From: an uncultured Clostridia bacterium
Lineage (GTDB): Bacteria; Bacillota; Clostridia; TANB77; CAG-508
DNA: 43,809 bases
Direction: 5' to 3'
NCBI GenBank assembly: GCA_934167305.1
Contig: CAKPKQ010000010.1
Location: 1 to 43,809, forward strand
Positions 1 to 8,632 of this stretch are shown piece after piece. The translations under genes and the position numbers were made by a program. Below the pieces are notes generated by a model, which saw only the letters and a program-made list of their open reading frames with translations, was not told the DNA's origin and made no database searches. How positions within the stretch are numbered: the first letter of the stretch is position 1; each line of letters opens with the position of its first letter.

Positions 1-1860
1 TAAAGATAAGAAAACATATCAATTTGTCAAAAAATAGTTTCACATATGAAAGATAATCTTATGAAAATATTTTATAAAAAACCAAGAATAAATATGAAAT
101 AAATAATAAATAAAAAAATATAAATTGAATAATTAAATAATAAATTAAATAAAAAAATAAATAATTAAATAATTTATTAAAAAAATAATTAATTATTTAA
201 TAAAAAATACATTTTTTAATAATTATTAATTAAATAAATTAAAATAAATAATAAAATAATTAAATAAATAAAAAAATAATAAATAATTAATAGCAAATAT
301 TTAAGAGTAAAAATCCCGCCTAAAAAGTGGTAAACAAAAAGACAGGATTTAGAAATAATAAAATGTAATTAAATATAATTAAAAATATAATCAGAAGAAA
401 ATAATAGAATAAAATTAATTAAAAAGAACAATAAAAGTACTTCGGAATAAACAAAAAACAAAAAATGAAATATAAAAATTGAAAACAAAAAAAGGTATAC
501 ATAAAACACAAAACTAAATATTAAAAAATGAAGATGAAAAGTAAAGATAAGAAAACATATCAATTTGTCAAAAAATAGTTTCACATATGAAAGATAATCT
601 TATGAAAATATTTTATAAAAAACCAAGAATAAATATGAAATAAATAATAAATAAAAAAATATAAATTGAATAATTAAATAATAAATTAAATAAAAAAATA
701 AATAATTAAATAATTTATTAAAAAAATAATTAATTATTTAATAAAAAATATATTTTTTTATAATTATTGATTAAATAAAATAAAAAATAATAAATAATTA
801 ATAGCAAATATTTAAGATGAAAAATCTAGTCTAAAAAGTTGTAAACAAAAAGACAAGATTTAGAATTGATAAAAAACAATTTAATATAATTAAAAATATA
901 ATCAGAAGGAAATAATAGAATAAAATTAATTGAAAAGAATAAAAAAATAATAATAAAAATACTTCGGAATAAACAAAAAATGAAAAATAGGATATAAGAA
1001 TTGAAAATAAAAAAAGGTATACATAAAACATAAAATAAAACTGTAAAAAATGTAGGTGAAAAATAAAGATAAGAAAACATATCAATTTGTCAAAAAATAG
1101 TTTCACATATGAAAGATAATCTTATGAAAATATTTTATAAAAAACCAAGAATAAATATGAAATAAATAATAAATAAAAAAATATAAATTGAATAATTAAA
1201 TAATAAATTAAATAAAAAAATAAATAATTAAATAATTTATTAAAAAAATAATTAATTATTTAATAAAAAATATATTTTTTTATAATTATTGATTAAATAA
1301 AATAAAAAATAATAAATAATTAATAGCAAATATTTAAGATGAAAAATCTAGTCTAAAAAGTTGTAAACAAAAAGACAAGATTTAGAATTGATAAAAAACA
1401 ATTTAATATAATTAAAAATATAATCAGAAGAAAATAATAGAATAAAATTAATGAGAAAGAATAAAAAAATGATAATAAAAATACTTCGGAATAAACAAAA
1501 AATGAAAAAATAGAATATAAAAATTGAAAATAAAAAAGGTATACATAAAACATAAAATAAAATAGTAAAAAATGAAGATGAAAAATAAAGATAAGAAAAG
1601 ATATCAATTTGTCAAAAAATAGTTTCACATATGAAATACAATTTTAGGAAAATATTTTATAAAAAATGAAGAATAAATCTGAAATAAATAATAAATAAAA
1701 AATATTAATTGAATAATTTAATAATAAATTAAATAAAAAATAATAATAAAATAAATAATTAAATAATTTATTAAAAAATTAATTAATTATTTAATAAAAA
1801 ATATATTTTTAATAATTATTAATTAATTAAAATAATCAGATGTTAATTAGTAGTAAATAT
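1..1860. repeat. Tandem array of a 522-541 bp AT-only repeat
   Basis: Three full units start at about 1, 542 and 1064, and a truncated fourth starts at 1586. Each unit opens with TAAAGATAAGAAAA and ATCAATTTGTCAAAAAATAG, passes through nearly 200 bases made only of A and T, then carries a more complex core with a short hairpin and the shared motifs CTTCGGAATAAAC and GGTATACATAAAAC. Units 2 and 3 are almost identical; unit 1 is 19 bp longer and more diverged; unit 4 stops before the hairpin. The array starts at or before the window edge. Minus-strand open frames in it are T-rich, low-complexity and lack ribosome binding sites, so I do not call genes. Function unknown. Confidence 0.9.
311..350 (-). 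other. Covarying hairpin in repeat unit 1
   Basis: Read on the minus strand, AAATCCTGTC pairs with GGCGGGATTT over 10 positions, including two G-U pairs, around a 20-base loop. The equivalent 40-base elements lie at 822-861 and 1344-1383, where a C-G pair has become U-A and a U-G pair has become U-A, with one U-U mismatch. On the plus strand the same sites give A-C mismatches, so any RNA would be read from the minus strand. No promoter was assigned. Confidence 0.5.
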
Positions 1861-1898
1861 TTAATTAAAAAATATGAAATTTAATAAAATTATTATAA

Positions 1899-1930
1899 AA
1901 AAGTCTCTCTAAAATTTAGAGAGACTTTTT
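1899..1930 (-). terminator. Rho-independent terminator of the activase gene
   Basis: An inverted repeat AAGTCTCTCTAAA / TTTAGAGAGACTT lies directly after the stop codon of the 1932-6248 gene. On the minus strand it is followed by a run of T. A-tracts on both sides would allow it to work in both directions. Confidence 0.85.
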
Positions 1931-1931
1931 C

Positions 1932-4900
1932 CTAATTGATATTTAAAGTTTCTTTTTTCGCATTTTCTTTTTCAATAGCTAATTTTTCTTTTTGTTGTCT
2001 TTTTAAATTATCCTTTGCAACTGTCATTAATAATTTAATTCTATTTGTTTGATTTGCTTCACTAGCGCCAGGATCATAATCAACTGGAGCAATGTTTGCA
2101 TCAGGGTATTTATCTCTAATAGTTTTTATAACACCTTTTCCAACTACGTGATTTGGTAAACATGCAAATGGTTGTACACAAACTATATTTGGAATACCAT
2201 GTTCAATATATTCTACCATTTCAGCTGTTAAAAACCAGCCTTCACCTGTTTGATTTCCAATTGATAAAATGTCCTTAACTTTAGTTTCTAGCTCAAAGAT
2301 ATTGCAAGGTAATAAATAACCTTTTTTAGAATTTTTAAGAGCTATAACAGAATCTTTTTCTAAAATATCAATTAATTTAATTGCTGCTTTAAATAATTTA
2401 GCTTTCATTTTATCTGTTTTTATTAATTGATTAAATGTAATTTTATGTGTTGCTATAAATTTAACAAATCCCATAAAATCAGGAAGAATTACTTCTGCAC
2501 CTTCTTCTTCTAATTTATCTGCTACAAAGTTGTTCCCAAAAGGATGGTATTTAATAAGTACTTCACCAACAATACCTACTTTTGGTTTTTCAACTGAAGT
2601 ATCTAGCTCAATTTTTTCAAAATCATTAACTATATCATAGATACTTTGTTTAAATTCTTTCATAGTTGATTTTACAACTAATGTTTTACATTTTTCTAGC
2701 CACTCATCAAATAATTTTTGAGTTTCACCTTTATGTATTTCATAAGCTCTATTTTTTGTAAGCATTTTTTGTAATAAATCTGCATATACAACACATTTAA
2801 TCATTCTTTCAATCATTGGTATTGTAATTTTAAATCCAGGCATTTTTTCCATACCAACAACATTAAATGATATAACTGGAACATTTGCAAAGCCAGCATC
2901 TTTTAAAGCTTTACGAATAAATCCGATGTAGTTTGTTGCTCTACAACCACCACCAGTTTGAGACATTATTAAAGCTGTTTTATTTAAATCATATTTGCCG
3001 GATTCCAAAGCTTCTATCATTTGACCAGTAGTTAAAATAGATGGATAACAAGCATCATTATTTACATATTTTAATCCAGTTTCAACAGTATGTTGAGTGC
3101 AGTTTCTTAATAATTCTACCTTGTAACCACATGAAGCAACTGCAGCTTCTAGTAGCTCAAAATGTATTGGAGCCATTTGAGGAATTAAAATAGTATAATC
3201 TTTTTTCATATCTTTATCAAAGATTTTTTTAACTTGCTCATAGTTTCCAGAGCCTTTTTCTAATTCTTTATTTTGTTCTCTTTTTTTCATACTAGCTAAA
3301 AGGGAACGAATACGAATACGAACAGCGCCTAAATTATTTATTTCATCTATTTTTATTAAAGTATACATTTTACCAAAGCTATTTAAAATTTCTTCAACTT
3401 GATCAGTAGTAACAGCATCTACACCACAACCAAATGAATTTAATTGAACTAATTCAAGGTTGTCATGTTTACCAACAAAATCTGCTGCTGCATATAATCT
3501 AGCATGAAATACCCATTGGTCAACTACACGAATAGGTCTTTTAACTTCAGTTTGATTGCAAATTGAATCTTCTGTTAAAACACATAATCCTAAACTTGTA
3601 ATTAAAGTATCAATACCATGATTTACTTCAGGGTCTACATGATATGGTCTTCCCGCTAAAACAATACCTTTTAAATTATTTTTATTCATGTATTCTAAAG
3701 TTTCTTCACCTTTAGCACGAATATCTTGTTTACATTTTTGATATTCTTCTTCAGCTTTTTTTGCAGCTGCTAATAATTCTTTTTTAGTAAAGTTATATTC
3801 AGCAAATTCTGGCAATTCCATAATTGTTTCAGCAAGTTTTTTGCAATCAAAAGGTAAAAATGGATTTAAAAATTTAATATCATTTTCTTTTAATTCTTCA
3901 ACATTATTTTTTAAAACTTCTGAATATGAAATTACAATAGGGCAATTATAATGGTTATCAGCTTTTTCATATTCTTTTCTTGAATATGGCATACATGGAT
4001 AAAAAATAGTTTTTATTCCTTGTTTTATAAGCCCTATAATATGACCATGAGAAAGTTTTGCTGGGAAGCAAACTGATTCAGATGGCATACTTTCCATTCC
4101 TTTTTCATAAGTTTTACGATTACTTTTTTCTGATAAAACAACACGGAATCCTAAATTTGTTAAAAATGTGAACCAGAAAGGATAATCCTCATACATATTC
4201 AAAACCCTAGGAATACCAATAGTTCCACGAGGAGCATCTTTTTCATCTAAAGGAGTATAACCAAAGATTCTTTCATATTTATATTTCATAACATTTGGTA
4301 AATCTTTATGCTCTCCAACATTTCCAGCACCTTTTTCACAACGGTTACCAGAAATATATCTTGCTCCATTACTAAATTTATTTATTGTAAGTAAACAATG
4401 ATTTTCACAACCATTACAACGAACATGTGAAATATCAATTTTTAATTTATCTAAATCTTCAGGTTTGCTTAAAGTAGATATATATTCCATATCTAAATTA
4501 GCTTCATATTGTTCTTTTGCAAGTAATGCCACACCATAAGCACCCATTAAACCAGCAATATCAGGTCTTACAACATTTCTGCCAACAATTAACTCAAATG
4601 CACGTAATACAGCATCATTGTAGAAAGTACCTCCTTGTACAACAATATGTGCACCTAAAGTTTTTACATCTCTAACTTTCATTACTTTTTGAATAGCATT
4701 TTTTATAACAGAATATGAAAGTCCAGCAGAAATATCTCCAACACTATAGCCTTCTTTTTGAGCTTGTTTAATTTTCGAATTCATAAATACTGTACAACGA
4801 GAACCTAAATCAACAGGTCTTCTTGCCTCTAAAGCAGAGTTTACAAATTCTTCAATAGATAAATTTAAACTTTTAGCAAATGTTTCAATAAATGAACCAC

Positions 4901-6248
4901 AACCAGAAGAACAAGCTTCATTTAGCATAATATTATCAATTGCGCCATTTTTCATACGAATATATTTCATATCTTGACCACCAATATCTACTATGCTAGT
5001 GACCTTAGGCATAAATTGTTTTGCTGCTGTATAATGTGCTATTGTTTCAATTTCATTTAAATCAACATTTAATGCAGTTTGTATAAGTTTCTCGCCATAA
5101 CCTGTAACACCACTATAACGAATTATAGCTTTTTCAGGTTTTTCTGCATATAATTTTTTAAGCATTTGAATAACACTTTGTAAAGGATTTCCTTCATTAC
5201 TTCCATATAACGAATAAAGAAGAGTTCCCTCGCGGTCAATTACAGTTAACTTTGTTGTTGTAGAACCTGCATCTATACCTATGAAACAGTCACCTTCATA
5301 ATTTTTTAGATCACCTTTTTTTACAGTTTCTTTATCATGTCTTTCTTTAAATTCTTTGTATTCTTCGTCTATAGAAAATAAAGGTGAAAGTGGGTGAGAA
5401 GTGTCATCATGTGAACTTCTTAACATTTCTATTTTACTTTTTAATTTTTGTGATGTAATTGCATGAGAAGATTCTACAGAGTCTAATGCAGCACCTTTTG
5501 CAACTAAAAGATGAGCTTCTTCGGGAATAATAATTGCGTCGCCCTCTAGTTTTAATGTTTCAATAAAACGATTACGAAGTTCTGATAAATAATTTAATGG
5601 ACCACCTAAAAATGCAACATTTCCACGAATTGGCCTTCCACAAGCTAAACCACTAATTGTTTGATTAACAACAGCTTGGAAAATTGATGCAGCAATATCT
5701 TCTTTGGCAGCACCTTCATTTAATAAAGGTTGAACATCAGTCTTTGCAAAAACACCACAACGTGAAGCTATTGGATATATCATTTTATGATTTTTAGCTA
5801 ACTCATTTAAACCAGTTGGATCTGTATGTAAAAGAGATGCCATTTGGTCTATAAATGCACCTGTACCACCAGCACAAGTACCATTCATACGTTGTTCAAT
5901 TGACTTGTCAAAGTATATAATTTTAGCATCTTCTCCACCAAGCTCAATAACTACATCAGTTTGTGGTATGTACTTTTCAACAGCTCTTTTACAAGAAACA
6001 ACTTCTTGAATAAATGGTAAATCTAGAAAATTAGCAGCACTCATAGCACCAGAACCTGTTAGGGCTATAGTAAATTCATAGTCTTCATATTTTTCTGCTA
6101 AATCTGTTAATACATTGCAAACTGTATTCTTAGTGTCAGAAAAATGTCTTTGATAATCTGTATATATTGTATTTAAATTTTCGTCCATAATGACGATTTT
6201 AACTGTGGTAGAACCTACGTCCAAACCTACATGTAATAATTTTTCCAT
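1932..6248 (-). CDS. 2-hydroxyacyl-CoA dehydratase activase-type protein (two activase domains fused to dehydratase-like region)
   Basis: This is a 1438-residue member of the large BadF/BcrA/HgdC-related family. Two ASKHA-type ATPase domains are visible: GLDVGSTTVK at residues 8-17 and GIDAGSTTTK near 322. Each domain keeps the two cysteines that hold the bridging [4Fe-4S] cluster in HgdC (GTCAGGTG and SRCGVF in the first; NEACSSGCG and SRCTVF in the second). A cysteine-rich link, CNGCENHC, lies near residue 608. A DUF2229-like region follows (about 670-900), then a 2-hydroxyacyl-CoA dehydratase subunit-like C-terminus. In smaller relatives the activase uses ATP to push an electron into the dehydratase. 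The substrate of this long form is not known to me. The start has AGGAG 14 bases upstream. The gene is monocistronic, with its own promoter and terminator. Confidence 0.88.
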   Translation of the reverse strand: MEKLLHVGLDVGSTTVKIVIMDENLNTIYTDYQRHFSDTKNTVCNVLTDLAEKYEDYEFTIALTGSGAMSAANFLDLPFIQEVVSCKRAVEKYIPQTDVVIELGGEDAKIIYFDKSIEQRMNGTCAGGTGAFIDQMASLLHTDPTGLNELAKNHKMIYPIASRCGVFAKTDVQPLLNEGAAKEDIAASIFQAVVNQTISGLACGRPIRGNVAFLGGPLNYLSELRNRFIETLKLEGDAIIIPEEAHLLVAKGAALDSVESSHAITSQKLKSKIEMLRSSHDDTSHPLSPLFSIDEEYKEFKERHDKETVKKGDLKNYEGDCFIGIDAGSTTTKLTVIDREGTLLYSLYGSNEGNPLQSVIQMLKKLYAEKPEKAIIRYSGVTGYGEKLIQTALNVDLNEIETIAHYTAAKQFMPKVTSIVDIGGQDMKYIRMKNGAIDNIMLNEACSSGCGSFIETFAKSLNLSIEEFVNSALEARRPVDLGSRCTVFMNSKIKQAQKEGYSVGDISAGLSYSVIKNAIQKVMKVRDVKTLGAHIVVQGGTFYNDAVLRAFELIVGRNVVRPDIAGLMGAYGVALLAKEQYEANLDMEYISTLSKPEDLDKLKIDISHVRCNGCENHCLLTINKFSNGARYISGNRCEKGAGNVGEHKDLPNVMKYKYERIFGYTPLDEKDAPRGTIGIPRVLNMYEDYPFWFTFLTNLGFRVVLSEKSNRKTYEKGMESMPSESVCFPAKLSHGHIIGLIKQGIKTIFYPCMPYSRKEYEKADNHYNCPIVISYSEVLKNNVEELKENDIKFLNPFLPFDCKKLAETIMELPEFAEYNFTKKELLAAAKKAEEEYQKCKQDIRAKGEETLEYMNKNNLKGIVLAGRPYHVDPEVNHGIDTLITSLGLCVLTEDSICNQTEVKRPIRVVDQWVFHARLYAAADFVGKHDNLELVQLNSFGCGVDAVTTDQVEEILNSFGKMYTLIKIDEINNLGAVRIRIRSLLASMKKREQNKELEKGSGNYEQVKKIFDKDMKKDYTILIPQMAPIHFELLEAAVASCGYKVELLRNCTQHTVETGLKYVNNDACYPSILTTGQMIEALESGKYDLNKTALIMSQTGGGCRATNYIGFIRKALKDAGFANVPVISFNVVGMEKMPGFKITIPMIERMIKCVVYADLLQKMLTKNRAYEIHKGETQKLFDEWLEKCKTLVVKSTMKEFKQSIYDIVNDFEKIELDTSVEKPKVGIVGEVLIKYHPFGNNFVADKLEEEGAEVILPDFMGFVKFIATHKITFNQLIKTDKMKAKLFKAAIKLIDILEKDSVIALKNSKKGYLLPCNIFELETKVKDILSIGNQTGEGWFLTAEMVEYIEHGIPNIVCVQPFACLPNHVVGKGVIKTIRDKYPDANIAPVDYDPGASEANQTNRIKLLMTVAKDNLKRQQKEKLAIEKENAKKETLNIN

Positions 6249-6270
6249 TTAATAAATATCTCCTAACTAT

Positions 6271-6328
6271 TATATTGAAATCAATATAAATCACTAAATA
6301 TTTTACATAAAAATTGATAAAAAGTCAA
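6271..6328 (-). promoter_or_regulatory. Promoter and leader palindrome of the activase gene
   Basis: On the minus strand TTGACT (6323-6328) and TAAAAT (6300-6305) are 17 bases apart, a good sigma-A promoter. Just downstream, between the likely start site and the ribosome binding site, is a perfect 18-base palindrome, TATATTGAAATCAATATA (6271-6288). It could be an operator or a 5' mRNA hairpin; it does not match the FNR or Rex consensus. Confidence 0.6.
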
Positions 6329-6453
6329 TGTATTTGACATGGTAAATAGCACCAATTCACAGAAGTTTCACAAAAAGAAAAAATTATAGTTCTAAAATGA
6401 ACAAGCCATACATAATTATTGATTAGTACAAGTAAATGAAAGGGTGAGTTTTT

Positions 6454-6996
6454 ATGAATAAGAAAACATTAATTATTATAATTATTTTAGTAATTGCAAT
6501 TGCTATTACAGGGATTTTATTATGGAATAACAAAAGTAAAAATACTGAGGAAAATGTAATTCAACCTCAAGAAGAAACAACAGACGAACAAATGAGGACA
6601 GCTTTGGTAACTTTATACTATATAAATAAGGAGACAAAGGAATTAACACCTGAGGGAAAAATGATTGATGTAAAAAAACTATTGACAGATCCATATGAAA
6701 CTTTAATTAATCTTTTAATAGAACAGCCTAAAAATGAAAAATTACAATCAGCAATTCCAAATGGGACTAAAGTGCTAGGTGCAGAGTTAAAAGGGGATGT
6801 AGTGTACTTAGATTTATCAAATGAATTTATTGAAAATAACAATGTCGAAGAAAAAACAATAATAAATGCAATAGTAAATACTTTGACAGAGCTTAATGAA
6901 GTGAATGGAGTTAAAATTTTAATTAATGGGCAAGAAAATAAAGAATTTAAAGGAGGAAAAGTTAATTTCAAAGATACTTTTACCAGAAATAAATAA
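6454..6996 (+). CDS. Membrane-anchored GerMN-domain protein
   Basis: The 180-residue protein has an N-terminal hydrophobic segment (about residues 5-24) without a lipobox cysteine, so it is probably a signal anchor facing outward. A short charged linker rich in E and Q follows, then a GerMN (sporulation/germination) domain over about residues 48-175, recognised by the pattern ALVTLYYIN, TKVLGAELKGDVVYLDLS and NEVNGVKILING. GerMN domains occur in B. subtilis GerM, which is needed for sporulation and germination; the precise role here is inferred. GGGTGAG precedes the ATG. It is a single gene diverging from the activase and ending in a strong hairpin. Confidence 0.8.
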   Translation: MNKKTLIIIIILVIAIAITGILLWNNKSKNTEENVIQPQEETTDEQMRTALVTLYYINKETKELTPEGKMIDVKKLLTDPYETLINLLIEQPKNEKLQSAIPNGTKVLGAELKGDVVYLDLSNEFIENNNVEEKTIINAIVNTLTELNEVNGVKILINGQENKEFKGGKVNFKDTFTRNK

Positions 6997-6997
6997 T

Positions 6998-7047
6998 TTT
7001 AAAGACGGAATAATAAGTAAACATGTAACTATTATTCCGTCTTTAAA
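6998..7047. terminator. Long bidirectional hairpin between convergent genes
   Basis: A perfect 17-bp stem (TTTAAAGACGGAATAAT with its complement at 7031-7047) encloses a 16-base loop. It sits exactly between the stop codons of the GerMN gene (+) and the 55-residue gene (-). T-tracts are weak on both sides, so termination is inferred mainly from position. Confidence 0.7.
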
Positions 7048-7215
7048 TCACCATCTAAAAACATTATAAAATTTTATTCCCTTTGCAACCTGTTTAAAAT
7101 CGCGCAAAAAATGCTCTATTTCAAAAAGAGATTTTACAGTATTATCTTTTCTTTTCTTAAAATCAAACTTTTTTTTAGGTTCTTTTTTGTCTCCTCTATA
7201 TTCAAATTCGTCCAT
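7048..7215 (-). CDS. Small charged protein, 55 residues, unknown
   Basis: The best start is the ATG at 7215, which has GGAGG eight bases upstream. A longer frame from a TTG at 7230 would begin inside that ribosome binding site. The product is strongly charged, with a lysine-rich N-terminal half (DKKEPKKKFDFKKRKDN) and a C-terminal part with hydrophobic spacing (SLFEIEHFLRDFKQVAKGI). There is no membrane segment or cysteine. It ends in TGA, unusual in this TAA-dominated window. I do not recognise the family. A good ribosome binding site and a shared terminator support it being real. Confidence 0.65.
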   Translation of the reverse strand: MDEFEYRGDKKEPKKKFDFKKRKDNTVKSLFEIEHFLRDFKQVAKGIKFYNVFRW

Positions 7216-7301
7216 GTACAATTCCTCCAAATATATGTAAATTATAATAATAACTTATGAAAAAAACGGCCAAATGTTACTGGAAAAATTGTAATGTTCG
7301 C

Positions 7302-7330
7302 TAGACAGACAAGTTAAAATGTACTATACT
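7302..7330 (+). promoter_or_regulatory. Promoter of the 39-residue peptide gene
   Basis: TAGACA (7302-7307) and TATACT (7325-7330) are separated by 17 bases, giving a predicted transcript start near 7337. The leader would be about 70 bases. It would contain a hairpin (TACGAA TC TTCGTA, 7381-7394) flanked by CCACC (7370-7374) that can pair with the GGTGG of the ribosome binding site. Confidence 0.7.
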
Positions 7331-7406
7331 AATATACATAGAAAATGATGATAAGCAGATGTGGTTTTGCCACCGACTTTTACGAATCTTCGTAGGAAGG
7401 GTGGTG

Positions 7407-7526
7407 ATGTTTATGTTTAAAGTGATACTATATTTTATAATATCCTTTATGTTATCTTTAACATTAAACGTTGCCTTAGCAGCAGTTCTGTACAAGGACT
7501 GGGTTAATAAGCAACTACATAAATAA
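7407..7526 (+). CDS. 39-residue hydrophobic peptide, candidate type I toxin
   Basis: A short gene begins at ATG 7407 or ATG 7413 (same frame), after AGGAAGGGTGGTG. The peptide has one hydrophobic span (about residues 4-28, VILYFIISFMLSLTLNVALA) and a short polar tail, YKDWVNKQLHK. That layout, with Trp and basic residues after one membrane helix, resembles Fst/Ldr-type toxins of type I toxin-antitoxin loci, but the Pro usual in the Fst helix is missing and I cannot assign a family. The leader can hide the ribosome binding site in a hairpin, and a predicted antisense RNA overlaps the 3' end. The locus is short, self-contained and set between unrelated genes. An alternative is an ordinary small membrane protein. 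Confidence 0.65.
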   Translation: MFMFKVILYFIISFMLSLTLNVALAAVLYKDWVNKQLHK

Positions 7527-7613
7527 TAAAAACTCACATCTGTACTTTGCAAGGTAGATGTGAGTGTACTCAATTTATCAGGCAAAACCACGTTTGTGGA
7601 ATTGTCATTTTCT
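7525..7613 (-). ncRNA. Predicted antisense RNA of about 90 nt (candidate antitoxin)
   Basis: A strong minus-strand promoter lies just upstream. The RNA would start near 7613 and end at a hairpin (ACTCACATCT / AGATGTGAGT, 7532-7565) followed on the minus strand by TTTTTATTATTT, a typical intrinsic terminator. It would be complementary to the 3' end of the peptide mRNA if that mRNA runs past 7566. Its own 5' part repeats the first blocks of the sense leader. The RNA is inferred from signals only. Confidence 0.55.
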
Positions 7614-7619
7614 ATGTAT

Positions 7620-7648
7620 ATTATACACAGATTATAAGAAAAAGTCAA
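7620..7648 (-). promoter_or_regulatory. Antisense promoter converging on the peptide gene
   Basis: On the minus strand TTGACT (7643-7648), a 17-base spacer and a perfect TATAAT (7620-7625) form a near-consensus sigma-A promoter. It points into the peptide locus and away from ttcA. It looks stronger than the sense promoter, as is usual for antitoxin RNAs of type I systems. Confidence 0.75.
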
Positions 7649-7695
7649 TAATTTATCTGTTTTATATAAGAATTTAATGCTTAGAGGGAAAATAA

Positions 7696-8403
7696 ATGCA
7701 ACGTATTTTAAGTTATTTAAGAAGAACAATTGATAATTATAATATGATAGAAGAAGGAGACAAAATAGCAGTAGGACTTTCAGGTGGAAAAGATTCATTT
7801 ACATTGCTTATGGGATTAAAAGCATTACAAAGGTTTTATCCTAAAAAGTTTGATATTATTGCAATTAGTGTAAATCCTGGATTTGAATTTTTTAATTCTA
7901 ATTTTTTAAAAACAAAGTGTGAAGAAATAGGTGTAGAATATGTTGAAGAAGTTTCACATATTAAAGAAATAGTATTTGACATTAGAAAAGAAAAAAATCC
8001 ATGTTCATTATGTGCAAATTTACGTAGAGGAATAATAAATTCAGTAGCAATAAGAGAAGGATGTAATAAAATTGCACTAGGGCATAATCAAGATGATGCT
8101 TTGGAAACATTTTTACTTAACTTTTTGTATGCAGGTAATTTATCAACTTTTGCACCAGTAAGTTATATGGACCGTTCTAAAATTACACTTATTAGACCTT
8201 TAATAGATACACCTGAAAAAGAAATAAAAAAGTTTGTTAAAAGAAATAATGTAGAAGTAATGCCAAAAGTTTGTCCTATGGATGGAGTTTCAAAAAGAGA
8301 AGATATGAAAAATATGGTATTTGAATGGGAAAAACAAATTCCAACAATTAGAGCAAATATGACAGGAGCAATAAAAAGAGCTCACATAAATGGCTGGAAA
8401 TAA
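7696..8403 (+). CDS. ttcA: tRNA 2-thiocytidine biosynthesis protein TtcA-like
   Basis: TtcA-type enzymes activate C32 of certain tRNAs with ATP and transfer sulfur, using a [4Fe-4S] cluster. The 235-residue protein has the PP-loop SGGKDS at residues 29-34, the cysteine pair CSLC near 109-112, a GHNQDDALET motif, and a third cysteine in KVCPMDG near residue 193, matching the three cluster-binding cysteines of TtcA. AGAGGG precedes the ATG. It stands alone and ends in a perfect 15-bp hairpin. A related PP-loop tRNA-modifying enzyme with another specificity cannot be excluded, because clostridial members are often shorter than the E. coli protein. Confidence 0.82.
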   Translation: MQRILSYLRRTIDNYNMIEEGDKIAVGLSGGKDSFTLLMGLKALQRFYPKKFDIIAISVNPGFEFFNSNFLKTKCEEIGVEYVEEVSHIKEIVFDIRKEKNPCSLCANLRRGIINSVAIREGCNKIALGHNQDDALETFLLNFLYAGNLSTFAPVSYMDRSKITLIRPLIDTPEKEIKKFVKRNNVEVMPKVCPMDGVSKREDMKNMVFEWEKQIPTIRANMTGAIKRAHINGWK

Positions 8404-8405
8404 TT

Positions 8406-8436
8406 AAACTGGAGTAGTCATTGACTACTCCAGTTT
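8406..8436. terminator. Bidirectional terminator between ttcA and the 41-residue gene
   Basis: A perfect 15-bp stem, AAACTGGAGTAGTCA with TGACTACTCCAGTTT, has a minimal loop. It lies between the stop codons of two convergent genes. Confidence 0.8.
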
Positions 8437-8438
8437 AT

Positions 8439-8564
8439 TTACTTTTTAATATTAATTCTAACGAATTTAATTAAAAAGTATAATAGTAAAGGGATAAGGA
8501 TTAAAGTTGCTACGAAACAGGTAATCATTACCAATTCACATACAAAAAGTAAGATGTCACACAT
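8439..8564 (-). CDS. 41-residue single-span membrane peptide
   Basis: The ATG at 8564 has AAGGAG nine bases upstream and its own sigma-A promoter. The peptide is almost entirely hydrophobic (LLFVCELVMITCFVATLILI, then PLLLYFLIKF) and ends in the basic tail VRINIKK. Three cysteines lie in the first half. It may be one long or two very short membrane segments. The unit has promoter, ribosome binding site, reading frame and terminator within about 230 bases. The family is not recognised. It could be a small membrane regulator or a toxin-like peptide, but no antisense promoter is seen. Confidence 0.65.
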   Translation of the reverse strand: MCDILLFVCELVMITCFVATLILIPLLLYFLIKFVRINIKK

Positions 8565-8603
8565 AATCAATTCTCCTTATACTATAATATAGAATATATA
8601 GGT

Positions 8604-8632
8604 ATTATACCATAGTAATTAAGAATTTGCAA
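8604..8632 (-). promoter_or_regulatory. Promoter of the 41-residue peptide gene
   Basis: On the minus strand TTGCAA (8627-8632) and TATAAT (8604-8609) are 17 bases apart. The -35 box lies inside the last codons of the phosphoglucomutase gene. The predicted leader is about 33 bases. Confidence 0.75.

Larger units (their letters stand above)
7332..7621. repeat. Inverted repeats flanking the peptide locus
   Basis: The left arm (7332-7371) has ATATACATAGAAAATGA, a variable spacer, then GTGGTTTTGCC. The right arm (7581-7621) is the same pair of blocks inverted: GGCAAAACCAC, a variable spacer, then TCATTTTCTATGTATAT. The arms begin at the -10 regions of two convergent promoters, so the two transcripts would share nearly the same 5' sequence. 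The 3' end of a long sense mRNA could fold back onto its 5' end. They could alternatively be the termini of a roughly 290-bp mobile cassette. Confidence 0.8.

Noticed and set aside
369..1628. Repeated minus-strand open frames starting MKLFFDKLI inside the tandem array
   Set aside because: They are T-rich low-complexity translations, start at GTG without a ribosome binding site, and vary in length between copies; they follow from the DNA repeat.
1..1860. Possible CRISPR array
   Set aside because: Repeat units are 520 bp with no short spacers, and no cas genes are present.
6271..6288. FNR or Rex operator in the activase leader
   Set aside because: The palindrome TATATTGAAATCAATATA has the wrong half-site spacing for FNR and lacks the Rex core.
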